The notes under the pieces: generated by a model | Database searches by the model: none | Told to the model about the DNA's origin: nothing | Seen by the model: only the letters and a program-made list of their open reading frames with translations | Program-made: the position numbers and the translations under genes | Part shown: positions 7,471-16,546 of the stretch, in pieces | Position numbering within the stretch: position 1 is the stretch's first letter | How the letters are laid out: every line of letters begins with the position of its first letter | NCBI GenBank assembly: GCA_050948785.1 | Contig: JBMNEM010000004.1 | Location: 62,001-126,000 of the forward strand | DNA length: 64,000 bases | Direction of reading: 5' to 3' | DNA from: JAAZMI01 sp050948785 | GTDB lineage: Bacteria > Bacillota > Dethiobacteria > DTU022 > UBA8154

Positions 7471-8910
7471 TTACCTGCTAGTAGCCTCCGTTTCCACGGG
7501 TTTATCCAAAGCTCCGTTGTCCAAACTCTTTTCTTCGCTAATTTCTTCTTCATTTTTTTCTTCAATTTCCTTTTCCGGCAAAGTTCCCACGGCCATGATT
7601 TGCGGCGTAGGAGCATAACGATCTTTTCCCAGGTATTCCCTCGCACTTTCCTGCCCGTGCTCATAAAAGATGCGCACAGTTTCAACGATAAAGCCTGGTT
7701 TGCCCTCCTGGATGATCCTGTGATAAGTAACAGGTTTATCTTTTCTTTGTTGATACTCTACCGGCGGATCTATTTTTTGTAAACTTTGCGTAACAATCTC
7801 TATTTTCTCTGCAGGGGAGGGAGAACCAAAAATAGTCGCCTTGATGCTATTTTCTAAAACCTGCAGGTGAATTAAAATATAATAAGGTTTATTATTACGA
7901 AACTTCAGATCCAGAAAATCATAGGCGATCGTCGCATCGTACCCCGGAGGGAGATACCCGACAGGCAACCCGTGATTATGGCGTTCCTCAATGCTTACTC
8001 CGGCTAAAAGGGCTGCATGATAAAGAGTCGAGGACACCTGGCAAATACCTCCTCCCGGCCCCGGCACCACGCGCTCATGAACAATGATCGGCGCTTCCTT
8101 ATAACCGGCCCCCAGGTTGGCTTCCCCGACAATCTGATTAAAGGAAAAAAGTTCCCCGGGGGCCAGAATGATATTATCCAATTTCTCTGCTGCCAGCGTG
8201 ATATTGTGAACTCTGTTTTGATCCCGAGGATTTAAAAAAGTGGAAGCGGTCGCTATCTCCTCCCTGATACCCATATTCAGAATATGTAAAATTGTTTTCT
8301 TCGGAAACAGCCATTCCGTCTCCATATAAATTGTTAAGGGGAAGGAAGGCCAGCAGAACAGCTTCTCCAGGATTTCCTCCCCAGTTTTTTCTATCTTTAA
8401 TCTACGTCCCTTTTGGGAGGGGTTCAATCTTAATTTGCCCTCTTCGGCGCGAATGGTTGCATTTTGCGGGGGGACGTACTTTTCTGCCTGAACAGGCCCT
8501 AAAGCTGTCATTAGCCTTTCTTCCTCGAAATTAAAGTGCCCCGGTATATAGACACTATGCGTAAAAAACCTGTACATTTCTTTAAAATTAAAGGAATACT
8601 TTAGATTCGTTATTTCCCGCATCAGCTTCTCTTTAGCCAGGGTTAGGCCCAGTTCTTCCAGGGAAAAAACCAAAGGATTCTCTCCGGCAGTGATATAAAT
8701 ATTTATTTGCTCCTTTTTTAGTCTTTCGCGTTTTTCTTCCAAAAAGGTTTCCACTTCCCGGTAACTTTTGCCCCCCAGATAAGTATCTGCCAGGTAAACG
8801 CCCCGTGGAACCCTCCCTTTAAAATGAATATTTACAGCGATAACCAGCAAAAATGCAATGCCCAGCACCCCGAGCAGCACCTTTAAAACCTTTAACCTCA
8901 AAGCCGGCAT
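7471..8910 (-). CDS. VanW-family protein with N-terminal membrane anchor
   Basis: A 479-residue protein. Residues ~8-28 form a membrane segment (VLLGVLGIAFLLVIAVNI). Then comes a putative peptidoglycan-binding (PG_binding_4-like) region around 35-200, with GVYLADTYLGGKSYREVETFL typical of that domain. The VanW domain (~215-350) has APGELFSFNQIVGEA, VPGPGGGICQVSSTLYHAAL and HNHGLPVGYLPPGYDATIAY. The C-terminus is a G5-like stretch and an acidic, low-complexity tail rich in Glu and Lys. VanW proteins are envelope proteins of unknown biochemical function, common in spore formers and first named from vancomycin clusters. A second copy lies at 35885. TATAAT sits upstream near 8951, without a clear -35. 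Confidence 0.85.
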   Translation of the reverse strand: MPALRLKVLKVLLGVLGIAFLLVIAVNIHFKGRVPRGVYLADTYLGGKSYREVETFLEEKRERLKKEQINIYITAGENPLVFSLEELGLTLAKEKLMREITNLKYSFNFKEMYRFFTHSVYIPGHFNFEEERLMTALGPVQAEKYVPPQNATIRAEEGKLRLNPSQKGRRLKIEKTGEEILEKLFCWPSFPLTIYMETEWLFPKKTILHILNMGIREEIATASTFLNPRDQNRVHNITLAAEKLDNIILAPGELFSFNQIVGEANLGAGYKEAPIIVHERVVPGPGGGICQVSSTLYHAALLAGVSIEERHNHGLPVGYLPPGYDATIAYDFLDLKFRNNKPYYILIHLQVLENSIKATIFGSPSPAEKIEIVTQSLQKIDPPVEYQQRKDKPVTYHRIIQEGKPGFIVETVRIFYEHGQESAREYLGKDRYAPTPQIMAVGTLPEKEIEEKNEEEISEEKSLDNGALDKPVETEATSR

Positions 8911-8993
8911 ATTCCTACCACCACTTTTAAATGTACTTTTACCTCATTATATGTATGGATAACTCTACCTTACTATGCCTTAGAATCCAGGCA

Positions 8994-9025
8994 TAAAAAA
9001 ACCTGTGAGAAAAATCCCCACAGGT
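8994..9025 (-). terminator. Rho-independent terminator of the decarboxylase module
   Basis: Arms ACCTGTG and CACAGGT with an 11-base loop, then TTTTTTT on the minus strand. It lies ~180 bases beyond the stop of the beta-subunit gene at 9204. The 9026-9203 gap holds nothing else that I recognise. Confidence 0.8.
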
Positions 9026-9203
9026 ATAGGATGAGGTTAAATTTAAGTTTTTAAATTGCCTGGTTCTGTTGAGCAGTACAACCTGCAAAAAAAATCATAC
9101 ACTATTAAAAAAACCAGGACGGCACAATAGACAAAACACCTGCTTCTTGATAGCGTCCCGAAAAGTAACAATGGATATTAACAATAAATATAATGTATAT
9201 TGC

Positions 9204-10331
9204 TTACAGTAAAGAAAGAAAGACACCGGCGACTACTGCAGAACCAATCACCCCGGCCACATTGGGTCCCATGGCATGCATCAACAAAAAATTACTGGGA
9301 TTGGCTTCCCGTCCAACCACCTGCGAAACCCTGGCCGCCATGGGCACGGCTGAAACCCCTGCTGAACCGATGAGAGGATTGACTTTGCCACCTGTAGCCT
9401 TGCACATGATTTTGCCCATAAGCACACCACCGGCGGTTCCGATGGCAAAGGCCACCAGCCCCAAAGCGATTATTTGCAGTGTTTCCGCTTTTAAAAAGTA
9501 GGTAGCATTCGCCTTGGCACCAACAGTGAGCCCCAGAAAAATAACGATAATATTATTCAGCTCATTTTGGGCAGCCCCGCTGAGACGCTCTGTTACCCCG
9601 CACTCCCTTAAAAGATTGCCAAACATGAGCATTCCCAAAAGAGGGATCGCTGCCGGTAGAAAAAGCCCCGTCAGGATAATCACAATGATAGGGAATAGAA
9701 CTTTTTCTTTTTTGGAAACGGGCCGGAGCTGCTGCATGACTATCTTTCTTTCTTTTTCGGTGGTCAGCGCTTTCATAATCGGCGGCTGGATAATAGGTAC
9801 CAGGGCCATGTAAGAATAGGCAGCAATGGCAATGGCCCCTAAAAGATGCGGTGCCATCTTGGAAGTCAGGTATATAGCCGTGGGGCCGTCAGCACCACCG
9901 ATGATCCCGATTGAACCTGCTTCCGGCAATGAAAAACCAAGTATTAGCGCCCCTAAAAATGTAAAAAAGATGCCCAACTGTGCTGCTGCTCCCAGCAGCA
10001 GGGTCATGGGATTGGCAATAAGAGGGCCAAAATCTGTTAAGGCACCTACCCCTAAAAAGATCAGCGGAGGATAAATGCCCAGTTCGATACCCTGATAAAG
10101 ATAATAGAAAAGACCTCCAACCTGCCCATCCACGGGTGGATCCATCAGCCCCCCCAGCGGTAGATTGACGAGCAGCATCCCAAAGCTGATCGGTACTAAT
10201 AAAAGAGGTTCGTATTTCTTCTCAATACCCAGGTATAAAAGAAAAAGGGCGACGGCAATCATTATTAATTCCGGAAAAGCCAATTGGGCAAATCCGGTAT
10301 CTTTAATAAAACTCAAAAGACTGGCAAGCAT
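9204..10331 (-). CDS. Sodium ion-translocating decarboxylase, beta subunit
   Basis: A 375-residue polytopic membrane protein of the OadB/MmdB/GcdB family. It couples decarboxylation of carboxybiotin to export of Na+. The hallmark [20 protein letters not shown] block is present, as are the repeated hydrophobic helices and the conserved C-terminal [23 protein letters not shown] has GGGGAGGGG upstream. It follows the biotin carrier (gap 17 bases) and the OadG-like gene in one operon. No carboxyltransferase alpha subunit is adjacent, so the substrate (methylmalonyl-, glutaconyl-CoA or oxaloacetate) cannot be read here. Glutaconyl-CoA would fit the aromatic degradation genes at 60-64 kb, but this is inference. 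Confidence 0.93.
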   Translation of the reverse strand: MLASLLSFIKDTGFAQLAFPELIMIAVALFLLYLGIEKKYEPLLLVPISFGMLLVNLPLGGLMDPPVDGQVGGLFYYLYQGIELGIYPPLIFLGVGALTDFGPLIANPMTLLLGAAAQLGIFFTFLGALILGFSLPEAGSIGIIGGADGPTAIYLTSKMAPHLLGAIAIAAYSYMALVPIIQPPIMKALTTEKERKIVMQQLRPVSKKEKVLFPIIVIILTGLFLPAAIPLLGMLMFGNLLRECGVTERLSGAAQNELNNIIVIFLGLTVGAKANATYFLKAETLQIIALGLVAFAIGTAGGVLMGKIMCKATGGKVNPLIGSAGVSAVPMAARVSQVVGREANPSNFLLMHAMGPNVAGVIGSAVVAGVFLSLL

Positions 10332-10348
10332 TTTTACCCCTCCCCGAA

Positions 10349-10753
10349 TTATTCAATCACAAGCATCAGATCTCCGGTATTGACAGATGAACCTACGGTA
10401 ACATTAATTGATTTTACAACTCCTGATTCGGGGGCGGTTATTTCGTTTTCCATTTTCATTGCTTCCAGAATAAGCAATGTATCCCCAGCATTAACCTGTG
10501 CACCCACCTCTACTTTAATATCGAGGATAGAACCCGGCATGGGCGCAGTTACTTCCAAACCGCCGCTGGCTTTGGGTGCAGGTGGCTCTTCTACTTTAGG
10601 GGGAGCTGCCGGAGCTACCGGAGCCGCCGGTTTACTCACCGGTGCTGCTTGTACTTGCGGTGCTGCAGGTTGTTGTACCCCTGTTGTTTGTTCTGCCTCT
10701 TCAATAACAACCTCAAATGGTTCGCCATTAACATAAACTTTGTATTTTTTCAT
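10349..10753 (-). CDS. Biotin carboxyl carrier subunit of sodium-pump decarboxylase
   Basis: A 134-residue protein: a short N-terminal module ([18 protein letters not shown]), an Ala/Pro-rich flexible linker (~25-60), and a C-terminal biotinyl domain with the EAMKMEN motif whose lysine is biotinylated. It shuttles the carboxyl group from the carboxyltransferase to the membrane beta subunit. Its start overlaps the stop of the OadG-like gene (ATGA), indicating translational coupling, and AGGGGG lies upstream. Confidence 0.93.
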   Translation of the reverse strand: MKKYKVYVNGEPFEVVIEEAEQTTGVQQPAAPQVQAAPVSKPAAPVAPAAPPKVEEPPAPKASGGLEVTAPMPGSILDIKVEVGAQVNAGDTLLILEAMKMENEITAPESGVVKSINVTVGSSVNTGDLMLVIE

Positions 10754-11166
10754 CTGAATTTCCCCCTTTTATATGATACAAAATCTTGCCTTAAGTTTAT
10801 GAGCCTCGTCCGTCCGGCCTGTGCCCAGGTATCATTTAGCGAACTCTTACTTTGGATTTCTGCAATGATAGGGAACTTTGGGGCCTGTTTTTCAAATGTA
10901 TATTTTAGGGCTCCAATTGCTGCAGCCACAATTTCCGGCCTTAAAGCCCTATCGGTAGAGCTTATCTCCACCCGGGTTTTTGCGGCTGGTTTAACTTGTT
11001 GCTCAACTTTCTGTGAAACAGCTTTTCCCCCTTTTTCTTGTCCTTTTTTATCACCGCCAAATACTTTGGTGAAGACAAGCAAAATCCCCGCCAGTACAAA
11101 CAAAGTGACTATCGTAACTGTAAAACCAATCACTAAAATTTCCAAGCCTGATATGAAATTATCCAT
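10750..11166 (-). CDS. OadG-family sodium-pump decarboxylase subunit
   Basis: A 138-residue protein with one N-terminal membrane helix (residues ~7-31, ILVIGFTVTIVTLFVLAGILLVF), a Lys/Gln-rich linker and a C-terminal helix region (ALRPEIVAAAIGALKYTFEKQ). This architecture matches OadG/MmdD subunits that hold the decarboxylase complex together at the membrane. It is the first gene of the three-gene unit; a ~200-base gap precedes it. The usual upstream neighbour encoding the alpha subunit is replaced by a PHP phosphoesterase. Confidence 0.85.
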   Translation of the reverse strand: MDNFISGLEILVIGFTVTIVTLFVLAGILLVFTKVFGGDKKGQEKGGKAVSQKVEQQVKPAAKTRVEISSTDRALRPEIVAAAIGALKYTFEKQAPKFPIIAEIQSKSSLNDTWAQAGRTRLINLRQDFVSYKRGKFR

Positions 11167-11364
11167 CTCCTACCCCCCTCTCTTTAATGCTTTGGCATGT
11201 AATTTTCCCACCCCCCTGTCAATCCCAAACAAGTTCTCAACTCTTTCATAAAACGCCTTTTTTGGCAATAAAGCGATAATCTATTCACAATATCATTAAT
11301 TCTTTAGGCAGGCGCAAAACCCTTTTTTTTCGCAATTTAAATGTTTTTAAACACTTTTTGTTTT

Positions 11365-12186
11365 TCATGCCATATTTTTTAACTTCTTTAAATAGTGATA
11401 ATCAATCGTCACAGTACCAATAGCAGGAGCTGAACCGATACCTTCCCCGTGGTAATCTGAGCCCCCGGTAACCAAAAGTTTATGTTTTTGGGCTATCTTT
11501 AGATAGTTGTTTTCATCCACAGACCGGTGATCAGGATGGAAAACTTCAATACCCATAAGGCCTTCCGCAACCATGCCGGGAATGAGCCTGTCTTCCCCGT
11601 AAATTCCCGGGTGGGCGAGCACAGGAATTCCTCCCGCCCCGCGGACCAAGTCAATAGCTTGAAAAAAATCCAGCTTGTAACGCTTTATGTACGCCGGACA
11701 GCCTTTGCCAATATACTTTTCAAAGGCCTCTGCCGGTGTATGACAGTAACCTTTGCGGTAAAGTGCTAAAGCCAGGTGGGGCCTTCCCGGTGCTTTACCT
11801 TGGGTTTGAGCAAGTATTTCCGCTAAATCAATCTCTACACCCAACTCTCCCAACTTGGTGATCATCTTTTTAATTCTTTCATGCCGGCTCGCAGCCATTT
11901 GTTCTAAAAAGTTTTTTAGCCGGTGATTTTGGGGATCACAAAAATAGCCGAGTAAATGAAATTCTTTTTCCCCTTTACTCGTGCTCAACTCCACCCCGGG
12001 GATTATTTCCACACCGTAACTTTTCCCTGCCGTTTCAGCCGGGGCAATCCCCTCCAGAGTATCATGATCGGTAATGCCAACAGCAACAATACCCTTCTCT
12101 TTTGCTGTCTTGACAACTTGCACAGGGTTTAAAGAACCATCGGAAAAAGTAGTATGAATATGCAGATCCACGCGTTTCATGACCAT
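11365..12186 (-). CDS. PHP-domain metal-dependent phosphoesterase (TrpH/YciV-like)
   Basis: A 273-residue PHP protein. The metal-binding motifs are intact: DLHIHTTFSDG near the N-terminus, GITDHDTLEG, PGVELST, LAHPGIYG, EVFHPDH and GGSDYHG. The family includes 3',5'-nucleotide bisphosphatase and 5'-3' RNA/DNA exonuclease activities (RNase AM), which fits but is not proven here. I chose ATG at 12186 because GGGAGGG lies 7 bases upstream; the longer open frame has an AT-rich extension with no family likeness. Confidence 0.85.
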   Translation of the reverse strand: MVMKRVDLHIHTTFSDGSLNPVQVVKTAKEKGIVAVGITDHDTLEGIAPAETAGKSYGVEIIPGVELSTSKGEKEFHLLGYFCDPQNHRLKNFLEQMAASRHERIKKMITKLGELGVEIDLAEILAQTQGKAPGRPHLALALYRKGYCHTPAEAFEKYIGKGCPAYIKRYKLDFFQAIDLVRGAGGIPVLAHPGIYGEDRLIPGMVAEGLMGIEVFHPDHRSVDENNYLKIAQKHKLLVTGGSDYHGEGIGSAPAIGTVTIDYHYLKKLKNMA

Positions 12187-12294
12187 TTCTACACCCTCCC
12201 GCCTCTCCACTATAAGATTCAGAAAAATTGTTCCTGGAGCTTTTATAAACATATTCATTATAAATATAATATCATAGTCTTTGATCAACAGGCA

Positions 12295-12326
12295 TAAAAA
12301 AACACACCTTTGAAGAAAAGGAGTGT
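12295..12326 (-). terminator. Rho-independent terminator of spoVS
   Basis: Arms ACACaCCTTT and AAAGGaGTGT with a 5-base loop, followed by TTTTTTT on the minus strand, 58 bases past the spoVS stop. Confidence 0.75.
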
Positions 12327-12383
12327 AATCGGAGCAAAATCAGTTTAAGTTTATATAAAAAAAGCCTAAAAAATCAAATGTCT

Positions 12384-12644
12384 TTAACGCGGTTCAACAA
12401 TTAGTTTAATCGCTGTTCTCTCTTCCCCATCAATTTGAATATCTGTAAACGCGGGAATACAGATTAAATCCATACCGCTGGGAGCAACGAATCCCCTGGC
12501 GATAGCTACAGCCTTAACAGCCTGATTTAGTGCACCGGCCCCAATGGCTTGGATTTCAGCCCCTCCCCGTTCCCTTAAAACCCCTGCTAAAGCACCAGCC
12601 ACAGAATTAGGATTAGATTTTGCTGAAACTTTTAATACTTCCAT
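12384..12644 (-). CDS. spoVS: Stage V sporulation protein S
   Basis: An 86-residue protein of the SpoVS family: MEVLKVSAKSNPNSVAGALA at the start, QAIGAGALNQAVKAVAIARG in the centre and ICIPAFTDIQIDGEERTAIK at the end. SpoVS is a small Alba-like protein; in Bacillus its loss blocks the coat/cortex stage of sporulation. GGAGGT lies ~13 bases before ATG, slightly far. A near-perfect sigma-H promoter lies upstream (12701-12725), matching the known control of Bacillus spoVS. Its place after rny is conserved in Bacillota. Confidence 0.97.
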   Translation of the reverse strand: MEVLKVSAKSNPNSVAGALAGVLRERGGAEIQAIGAGALNQAVKAVAIARGFVAPSGMDLICIPAFTDIQIDGEERTAIKLIVEPR

Positions 12645-12700
12645 TTAAGCTAATTGTACCTCCTTTATAGAAATATTTTGCTTTATTTTCTCTTAATTAT

Positions 12701-12725
12701 ATTCGCCAGTTTTTAAAATTTTCCT
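12701..12725 (-). promoter_or_regulatory. Sigma-H promoter of spoVS
   Basis: On the minus strand AGGAAAA (plus 12719-12725), 11 bases, then GGCGAAT (plus 12701-12707). This fits the sigma-H pattern AGGAWWW-N11/12-RNNGAAT at every defined position. The transcript would start ~50 bases before the spoVS ATG. Confidence 0.8.
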
Positions 12726-12796
12726 TCTTTTAATTGAAAAAATTTTAAATATTTTTTTAATATTAGAAGCACTGCACTTTGTATAAATTATCTACT

Positions 12797-12816
12797 AAAA
12801 AATAGCCGGGCTTTTT
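12797..12816 (-). terminator. Possible weak terminator after the 172-residue gene
   Basis: A short GC palindrome (AGCCGGGCT) flanked by A and T runs, 20 bases beyond the stop at 12836. The loop is tight, so it is tentative. Confidence 0.4.
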
Positions 12817-12835
12817 ACTCCAACTTGTTTTATAT

Positions 12836-13354
12836 TTATTTATCAAAAACATAAACCTTTCCCGCTTCACGAAACGCAAATAAATTTTCTTGCTCCTGTT
12901 TCTTTTTTTCCGGTAGCAAACATTCAATAAAATCTTCACTATGAATCTCTCTTTCACCGCTTAAATAGCTATTTTCACGCGTATCAACAATTATTTCTTT
13001 TTTAAACTCATTTAAAATTAAACTGCTGACCAAGTTTATTTCTTCAAAACAAATGCTCTTTTTATAAAAAGTTACCTGCAATAAAGTCCACGCTTTAATT
13101 AACTTCTTACTAATTTTCGGTGAAACAGGTTGTTCAAATTCCAAAATCCCGTAATAAGCTTTCAAACAATCAGAGAAATGTTTCCTAAACTTTATGTATC
13201 TTTCCTGTTCTACATTTACCTTTAACATAAAGGAAAGTTTAAAAACTGCTTCAGCTAAATTATAGTTAATTGTGAAAATCTCCGGAAAACGAACCAGCAG
13301 GCTGACCAATAAATTAACACTGGACAGTTCACCGGGGGATTGTTCGAGTTTCAT
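12836..13354 (-). CDS. Unrecognised 172-residue soluble protein
   Basis: I do not recognise this protein. It has GGAGGAA upstream of ATG, is rich in Lys, Glu and Phe, and appears all-helical (NLLVSLLVRFPEIFTINYNL; KLIKAWTLLQVTFYKK). There is no signal peptide or membrane segment. It lies between rny and spoVS, where many Bacillota have ymdB or other small genes. Its A+T content is higher than that of its neighbours. An independent transcript is likely because rny has its own terminator at 13513. Confidence 0.65.
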   Translation of the reverse strand: MKLEQSPGELSSVNLLVSLLVRFPEIFTINYNLAEAVFKLSFMLKVNVEQERYIKFRKHFSDCLKAYYGILEFEQPVSPKISKKLIKAWTLLQVTFYKKSICFEEINLVSSLILNEFKKEIIVDTRENSYLSGEREIHSEDFIECLLPEKKKQEQENLFAFREAGKVYVFDK

Positions 13355-13430
13355 AAAAATTCCTCCTTGTATACTATAAACAGCAAACAGCGGCTCTATG
13401 ATTAAAGGACAAAAAAATAACTTTCCGCAT

Positions 13431-13452
13431 GATCCGGTATTCGTTCCGGATC
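13431..13452. repeat. Inverted repeat GATCCGG-N8-CCGGATC
   Basis: Seven-base perfect arms, 8-base loop, in the gap between rny and the 172-residue gene. There is no T run on either side, so it is not a terminator; it may be an operator or an RNA hairpin in the 5' leader of the gene at 13354. Confidence 0.4.
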
Positions 13453-13512
13453 CGGCGTTTTCAATGGAATTTAAATTTTAATATTCCATAATAGCAGAAT
13501 AAATTCCTTCTG

Positions 13513-13541
13513 AAAAAAGAAAAAAGTGCCTTGCGGCACTA
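13513..13541 (-). terminator. Rho-independent terminator of rny
   Basis: AGTGCC, loop, GGCACT, followed by TTTTTTCTTTTTTC on the minus strand, 25 bases after the rny stop. Confidence 0.85.
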
Positions 13542-13564
13542 ATTACCATTACTCTGTTTAATTT

Positions 13565-15103
13565 TTATCGGGCATATTCTACTGCCCGGATCTCTCTAAT
13601 TACAGTAACTTTAATCTGTCCGGGATATTCCAGTTCCTTCTCAATTTTTTTTGTAATTTCCCTGGCAACTTGTGTCGCCGTCACATCGTCAATTTTATCT
13701 GGTTTAACCATGATGCGAATTTCACGGCCTGCTTGAATAGCATAGGCTTTTTCAACCCCATCAAAAGAATCTGCTATTTCTTCCAGTTTTTCCAGGCGTT
13801 TGATATAGGCTTCCAGTGTTTCGCGTCTGGCACCAGGCCTGGCCGCAGAAATAGCATCAGCGGCTTGCACTAAAACCGCCTCTAAAGTTTGGGGTTCAAT
13901 ATCACCGTGATGAGCGGCAATCGCGTTATTTACCTCTAATGATTCTCGAAACTTTTTGGCCAGTTCAGCTCCGTTGACAACATGAGGTCCTTCAATCTCA
14001 TGATCCAGAGCCTTCCCTATATCATGAAGTAAACCTGCCCTTTTTGCCAATTTAATATCAAGTCCCAATTCCGCAGCCATGATGCTGGCCAAGTGAGCCA
14101 CCTCTAAAGAATGTTTAAGCACATTTTGGCCATAACTGGTACGGAACCTCAACCTTCCAAGCATTTTGACCAGCTCCGGATGAAGCCCGTGTACACCTGC
14201 TTCAAACGTAGCCTGTTCCCCTTCTTCGCGTATTTGTGCATCAACTTCATGACGGGCTTTTTCCACCATTTCTTCTATACGGGCAGGGTGTATTCGACCA
14301 TCAATAATCAATTTTTCCAAAGCCAAACGGGCTACCTCTCTACGAATGGGATCAAAACCGGATAGAATTACCGCTTCCGGAGTATCATCAATAATTAAAT
14401 CAATACCCGTTAATGTTTCCAAAGTCCGGATATTTCTTCCTTCTCTTCCAATAATACGCCCCTTCATCTCATCATTGGGCAAGCTGACAACGGAAACAGT
14501 AGACTCCGAAACATGATCTGCAGCATATCGCTGTATAGCCTGAGAAATAATTTCCCGGGCTTTTTTTTCTGCTTCCTCTTTGGCCTGCTGCTCTACATCT
14601 TTAATCATCTGTGCAAGTTCATATTGTATTTCATCTTTAACCCGTTTAAGAATGACCTCCCTGGCTTCCTCCGTAGATAATCCTGAAATCTTTTCCAACT
14701 CCTGCAGTTGCTGCTGATGAATTTCTTCCATCCTTTTACGAATCAGCACAGTTTCTTCTTCCCGCTTTTTTAATTCTTCATCTCTTTTTTCTAACTGAAA
14801 AGTCTTCTTATCCAGGATCTCTTCTTTTTGTAGTATGCGCCTTTCCAAACGCTGCAGCTCTAAACGTCGTTCCTTGGTCTCCTTTTCTAATTCATGCCTG
14901 AGCTTGTGAACCTCTTCTTTGGCTTCCAGTATTTTTTCTTTTTTTTCTGTCCGTGCTTTTTCTTCGGCTTCTTTTAAAATCTTTTTTGCAGCCTCTTCTG
15001 CAGACATAAGCTTGGTTTCAGTAAAGTATTTAGGAATAAAGTAGCCAACTCCCAATCCTAATAAAATGCCGATTATTCCGGTAATTACTGCTAATAAATC
15101 CAA
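13565..15103 (-). CDS. rny: Ribonuclease Y
   Basis: A 512-residue endoribonuclease that initiates mRNA decay and is membrane anchored. The N-terminus has one membrane helix (residues ~5-24). A long charged coiled coil follows (~35-190, rich in [19 protein letters not shown] heptads), then a KH domain ([17 protein letters not shown] near 215-230) and an HD domain with GLLHDIGK and AAHHGDIEP. The start is TTG with AGGAGGTG upstream. Length is normal. It is preceded by a strong promoter and a structured leader (15154-15387). Confidence 0.97.
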   Translation of the reverse strand: MDLLAVITGIIGILLGLGVGYFIPKYFTETKLMSAEEAAKKILKEAEEKARTEKKEKILEAKEEVHKLRHELEKETKERRLELQRLERRILQKEEILDKKTFQLEKRDEELKKREEETVLIRKRMEEIHQQQLQELEKISGLSTEEAREVILKRVKDEIQYELAQMIKDVEQQAKEEAEKKAREIISQAIQRYAADHVSESTVSVVSLPNDEMKGRIIGREGRNIRTLETLTGIDLIIDDTPEAVILSGFDPIRREVARLALEKLIIDGRIHPARIEEMVEKARHEVDAQIREEGEQATFEAGVHGLHPELVKMLGRLRFRTSYGQNVLKHSLEVAHLASIMAAELGLDIKLAKRAGLLHDIGKALDHEIEGPHVVNGAELAKKFRESLEVNNAIAAHHGDIEPQTLEAVLVQAADAISAARPGARRETLEAYIKRLEKLEEIADSFDGVEKAYAIQAGREIRIMVKPDKIDDVTATQVAREITKKIEKELEYPGQIKVTVIREIRAVEYAR

Positions 15104-15153
15104 TGAGCTTTTTCACCTCCTGTTTCATTAATTTAATCACGATTCAATAAAAA

Positions 15154-15175
15154 TAAGCTGTGGAATCACAGCTTA
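15154..15175 (-). terminator. Terminator-like hairpin in the rny leader
   Basis: TAAGCTGTG, GAAT loop, CACAGCTTA: a perfect 9-base stem, followed on the minus strand by TTTTTATTG. It lies ~50 bases before the rny start, in the path of transcription from 15359-15387. Confidence 0.5.
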
Positions 15176-15259
15176 AAATAGAAATGGCCATATTTCATCC
15201 TCGACCTGCAAGATAACAAAAGGATGGCAAGAATGACTGGTATATAATTTAGGTTTATA

Positions 15260-15352
15260 TAAAAATGCCAAAAACCCGGTATGGCATCATTCCATGGTCA
15301 AATCTATTTTAAGGACAGTAAATCTCCTGAGGAAAGGATTTTACTGTTTCTT
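15260..15352 (-). ncRNA. Candidate ~90-nt leader RNA or small RNA upstream of rny
   Basis: From the start expected for the promoter at 15359-15387, the RNA would fold an extended hairpin (ACAGTAAA against TTTACTGT arms, plus 15314-15347, with outer TTTAAG/CTTAAA pairing). It would then meet a terminator-like stem ATGCCA/TGGCAT (plus 15265-15287) followed by TTTTTAT. This is either a small RNA or an attenuated rny leader. I cannot match it to a known RNA family. Confidence 0.4.
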
Positions 15353-15358
15353 AAAGCA

Positions 15359-15387
15359 ATTTTATCCTCTTTACGAGGTTATGTCAA
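15359..15387 (-). promoter_or_regulatory. Strong sigma-A promoter upstream of rny
   Basis: TTGACA (plus 15382-15387), exactly 17 bases, TAAAAT (plus 15359-15364) on the minus strand. The spacer holds an inverted repeat CCTC-GTAAA-GAGG. It lies ~250 bases before the rny start, just beyond the recA stop. Confidence 0.75.
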
Positions 15388-15432
15388 GTAAGAAAAGTTT
15401 TTAAAAAATGGCCCATGCATCTTGTTTTTAAA

Positions 15433-16473
15433 TTATTTTACCCCATTAACCTTGTTATTTTTCTCCTCTTCATTTTTATTTTCATTTTTATTGGATAGGT
15501 TATATTCCAGTCGTAGCTGTCTTTCAATTTCTTGATATAAATCAACGTTCGTTTTTAAAAATTCTTTAGCGTTCTCTCTCCCCTGCCCCAATCTCTCATC
15601 CTTATAAGAATACCATGTCCCACTTCTGCTGACAATTTCTTTTTCCAAAGCCAAATCCAAAACGCATCCTTCTTTGGAAATCCCTTCCCCAAAAATAATA
15701 TCAAACTCCGCTTGTTTAAAAGGAGGAGCCAGTTTATTTTTTACTACCTTTGCCCTTGTGCGGTTGCCGATCATCTCGTTGCCCCGCTTCAATGTTTCCA
15801 TCCTGCGTACATCAATCCGTACAGAAGAATAAAACTTTAATGCCCTGCCGCCAGGGGTAACCTCGGGATTGCCGAACATAATACCTACTTTTTCCCGAAT
15901 CTGATTGATAAAAATTGATGTTGTTTGTGATTTACTGATTTGACCGGAAAGTTTTCTCATGGCCTGAGACATTAAACGTGCCTGCAAGCCAACGTGCGTA
16001 TCGCCCATTTCCCCCTCAATCTCTGCCCGGGGCACAAGAGCCGCCACTGAATCAATCACCAAAACATCGATAGCCCCACTGCGTACCAGCGCCTCTGCAA
16101 TTTCCAAAGCCTGTTCTCCCGTATCCGGTTGGGAAACCAGAAGTTCATCAATATTTACGCCCAGCTTTTGGGCATAAATTGGATCAAGGGCATGTTCGGC
16201 ATCGATGAAAACTGCAAAACCCCCATTTTTCTGTGCCTCCGCAATGATATGCAGGGCTACTGTAGTTTTCCCCGAAGATTCGGGGCCATAGATTTCCACA
16301 ACTCTACCCCGGGGGACACCTCCAATACCCAAAGCAATATCCAAAGATAATGCCCCCGTAGGAATTATATCGATAGGTTGCCGGTTTTCCGAACCCAGCT
16401 TCATAATGGAACCTTTTCCGAACTGTTTTTCTATTTGCAACAAAGCCGTATCCAACGCTTTTTTCTTTTCCAC
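15433..16473 (-). CDS. recA: RecA recombinase
   Basis: A 346-residue RecA. Walker A is GPESSGKT (~66-73). MAW-type signatures [14 protein letters not shown] and [18 protein letters not shown] are present, and the C-terminus is an Asn/Lys/Glu-rich tail. It catalyses homologous strand exchange and triggers the SOS response through LexA. The start is GTG with AAGGAGG ~12 bases upstream. I saw no clear Gram-positive LexA box (CGAACN4GTTCG) in the short 73-base gap before it, so expression probably also depends on read-through from thpR. It sits next to rny, as in many Clostridia. Confidence 0.98.
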   Translation of the reverse strand: MEKKKALDTALLQIEKQFGKGSIMKLGSENRQPIDIIPTGALSLDIALGIGGVPRGRVVEIYGPESSGKTTVALHIIAEAQKNGGFAVFIDAEHALDPIYAQKLGVNIDELLVSQPDTGEQALEIAEALVRSGAIDVLVIDSVAALVPRAEIEGEMGDTHVGLQARLMSQAMRKLSGQISKSQTTSIFINQIREKVGIMFGNPEVTPGGRALKFYSSVRIDVRRMETLKRGNEMIGNRTRAKVVKNKLAPPFKQAEFDIIFGEGISKEGCVLDLALEKEIVSRSGTWYSYKDERLGQGRENAKEFLKTNVDLYQEIERQLRLEYNLSNKNENKNEEEKNNKVNGVK

Positions 16474-16546
16474 GCTTCCCCCAACCTCCTTAAATAACTT
16501 TTTCCATACTAAACACCTGTTTGGTCATTTTCATTTTAACTATTCT

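Noticed and set aside
7440..7685. Minus-strand basic 81-codon frame overlapping the end of the VanW gene
   Set aside because: It is out of frame with VanW, Lys/Arg-rich from reading the Glu/Lys tail in another frame, and lacks a ribosome site.
10284..11251. Two plus-strand open frames of 150 and 200 codons opposite the decarboxylase genes
   Set aside because: They are antisense to the well-supported biotin carrier and OadG genes and have no family likeness.
12763..12957. 64-codon minus-strand open frame at the 3' end of the 172-residue gene
   Set aside because: It is a shifted frame of the same A+T-rich region, without a ribosome site.
16474..16546. LexA (SOS) box before recA
   Set aside because: I looked for CGAAC-N4-GTTCG-like sequences in the gap and found none; a control site farther upstream cannot be ruled out.
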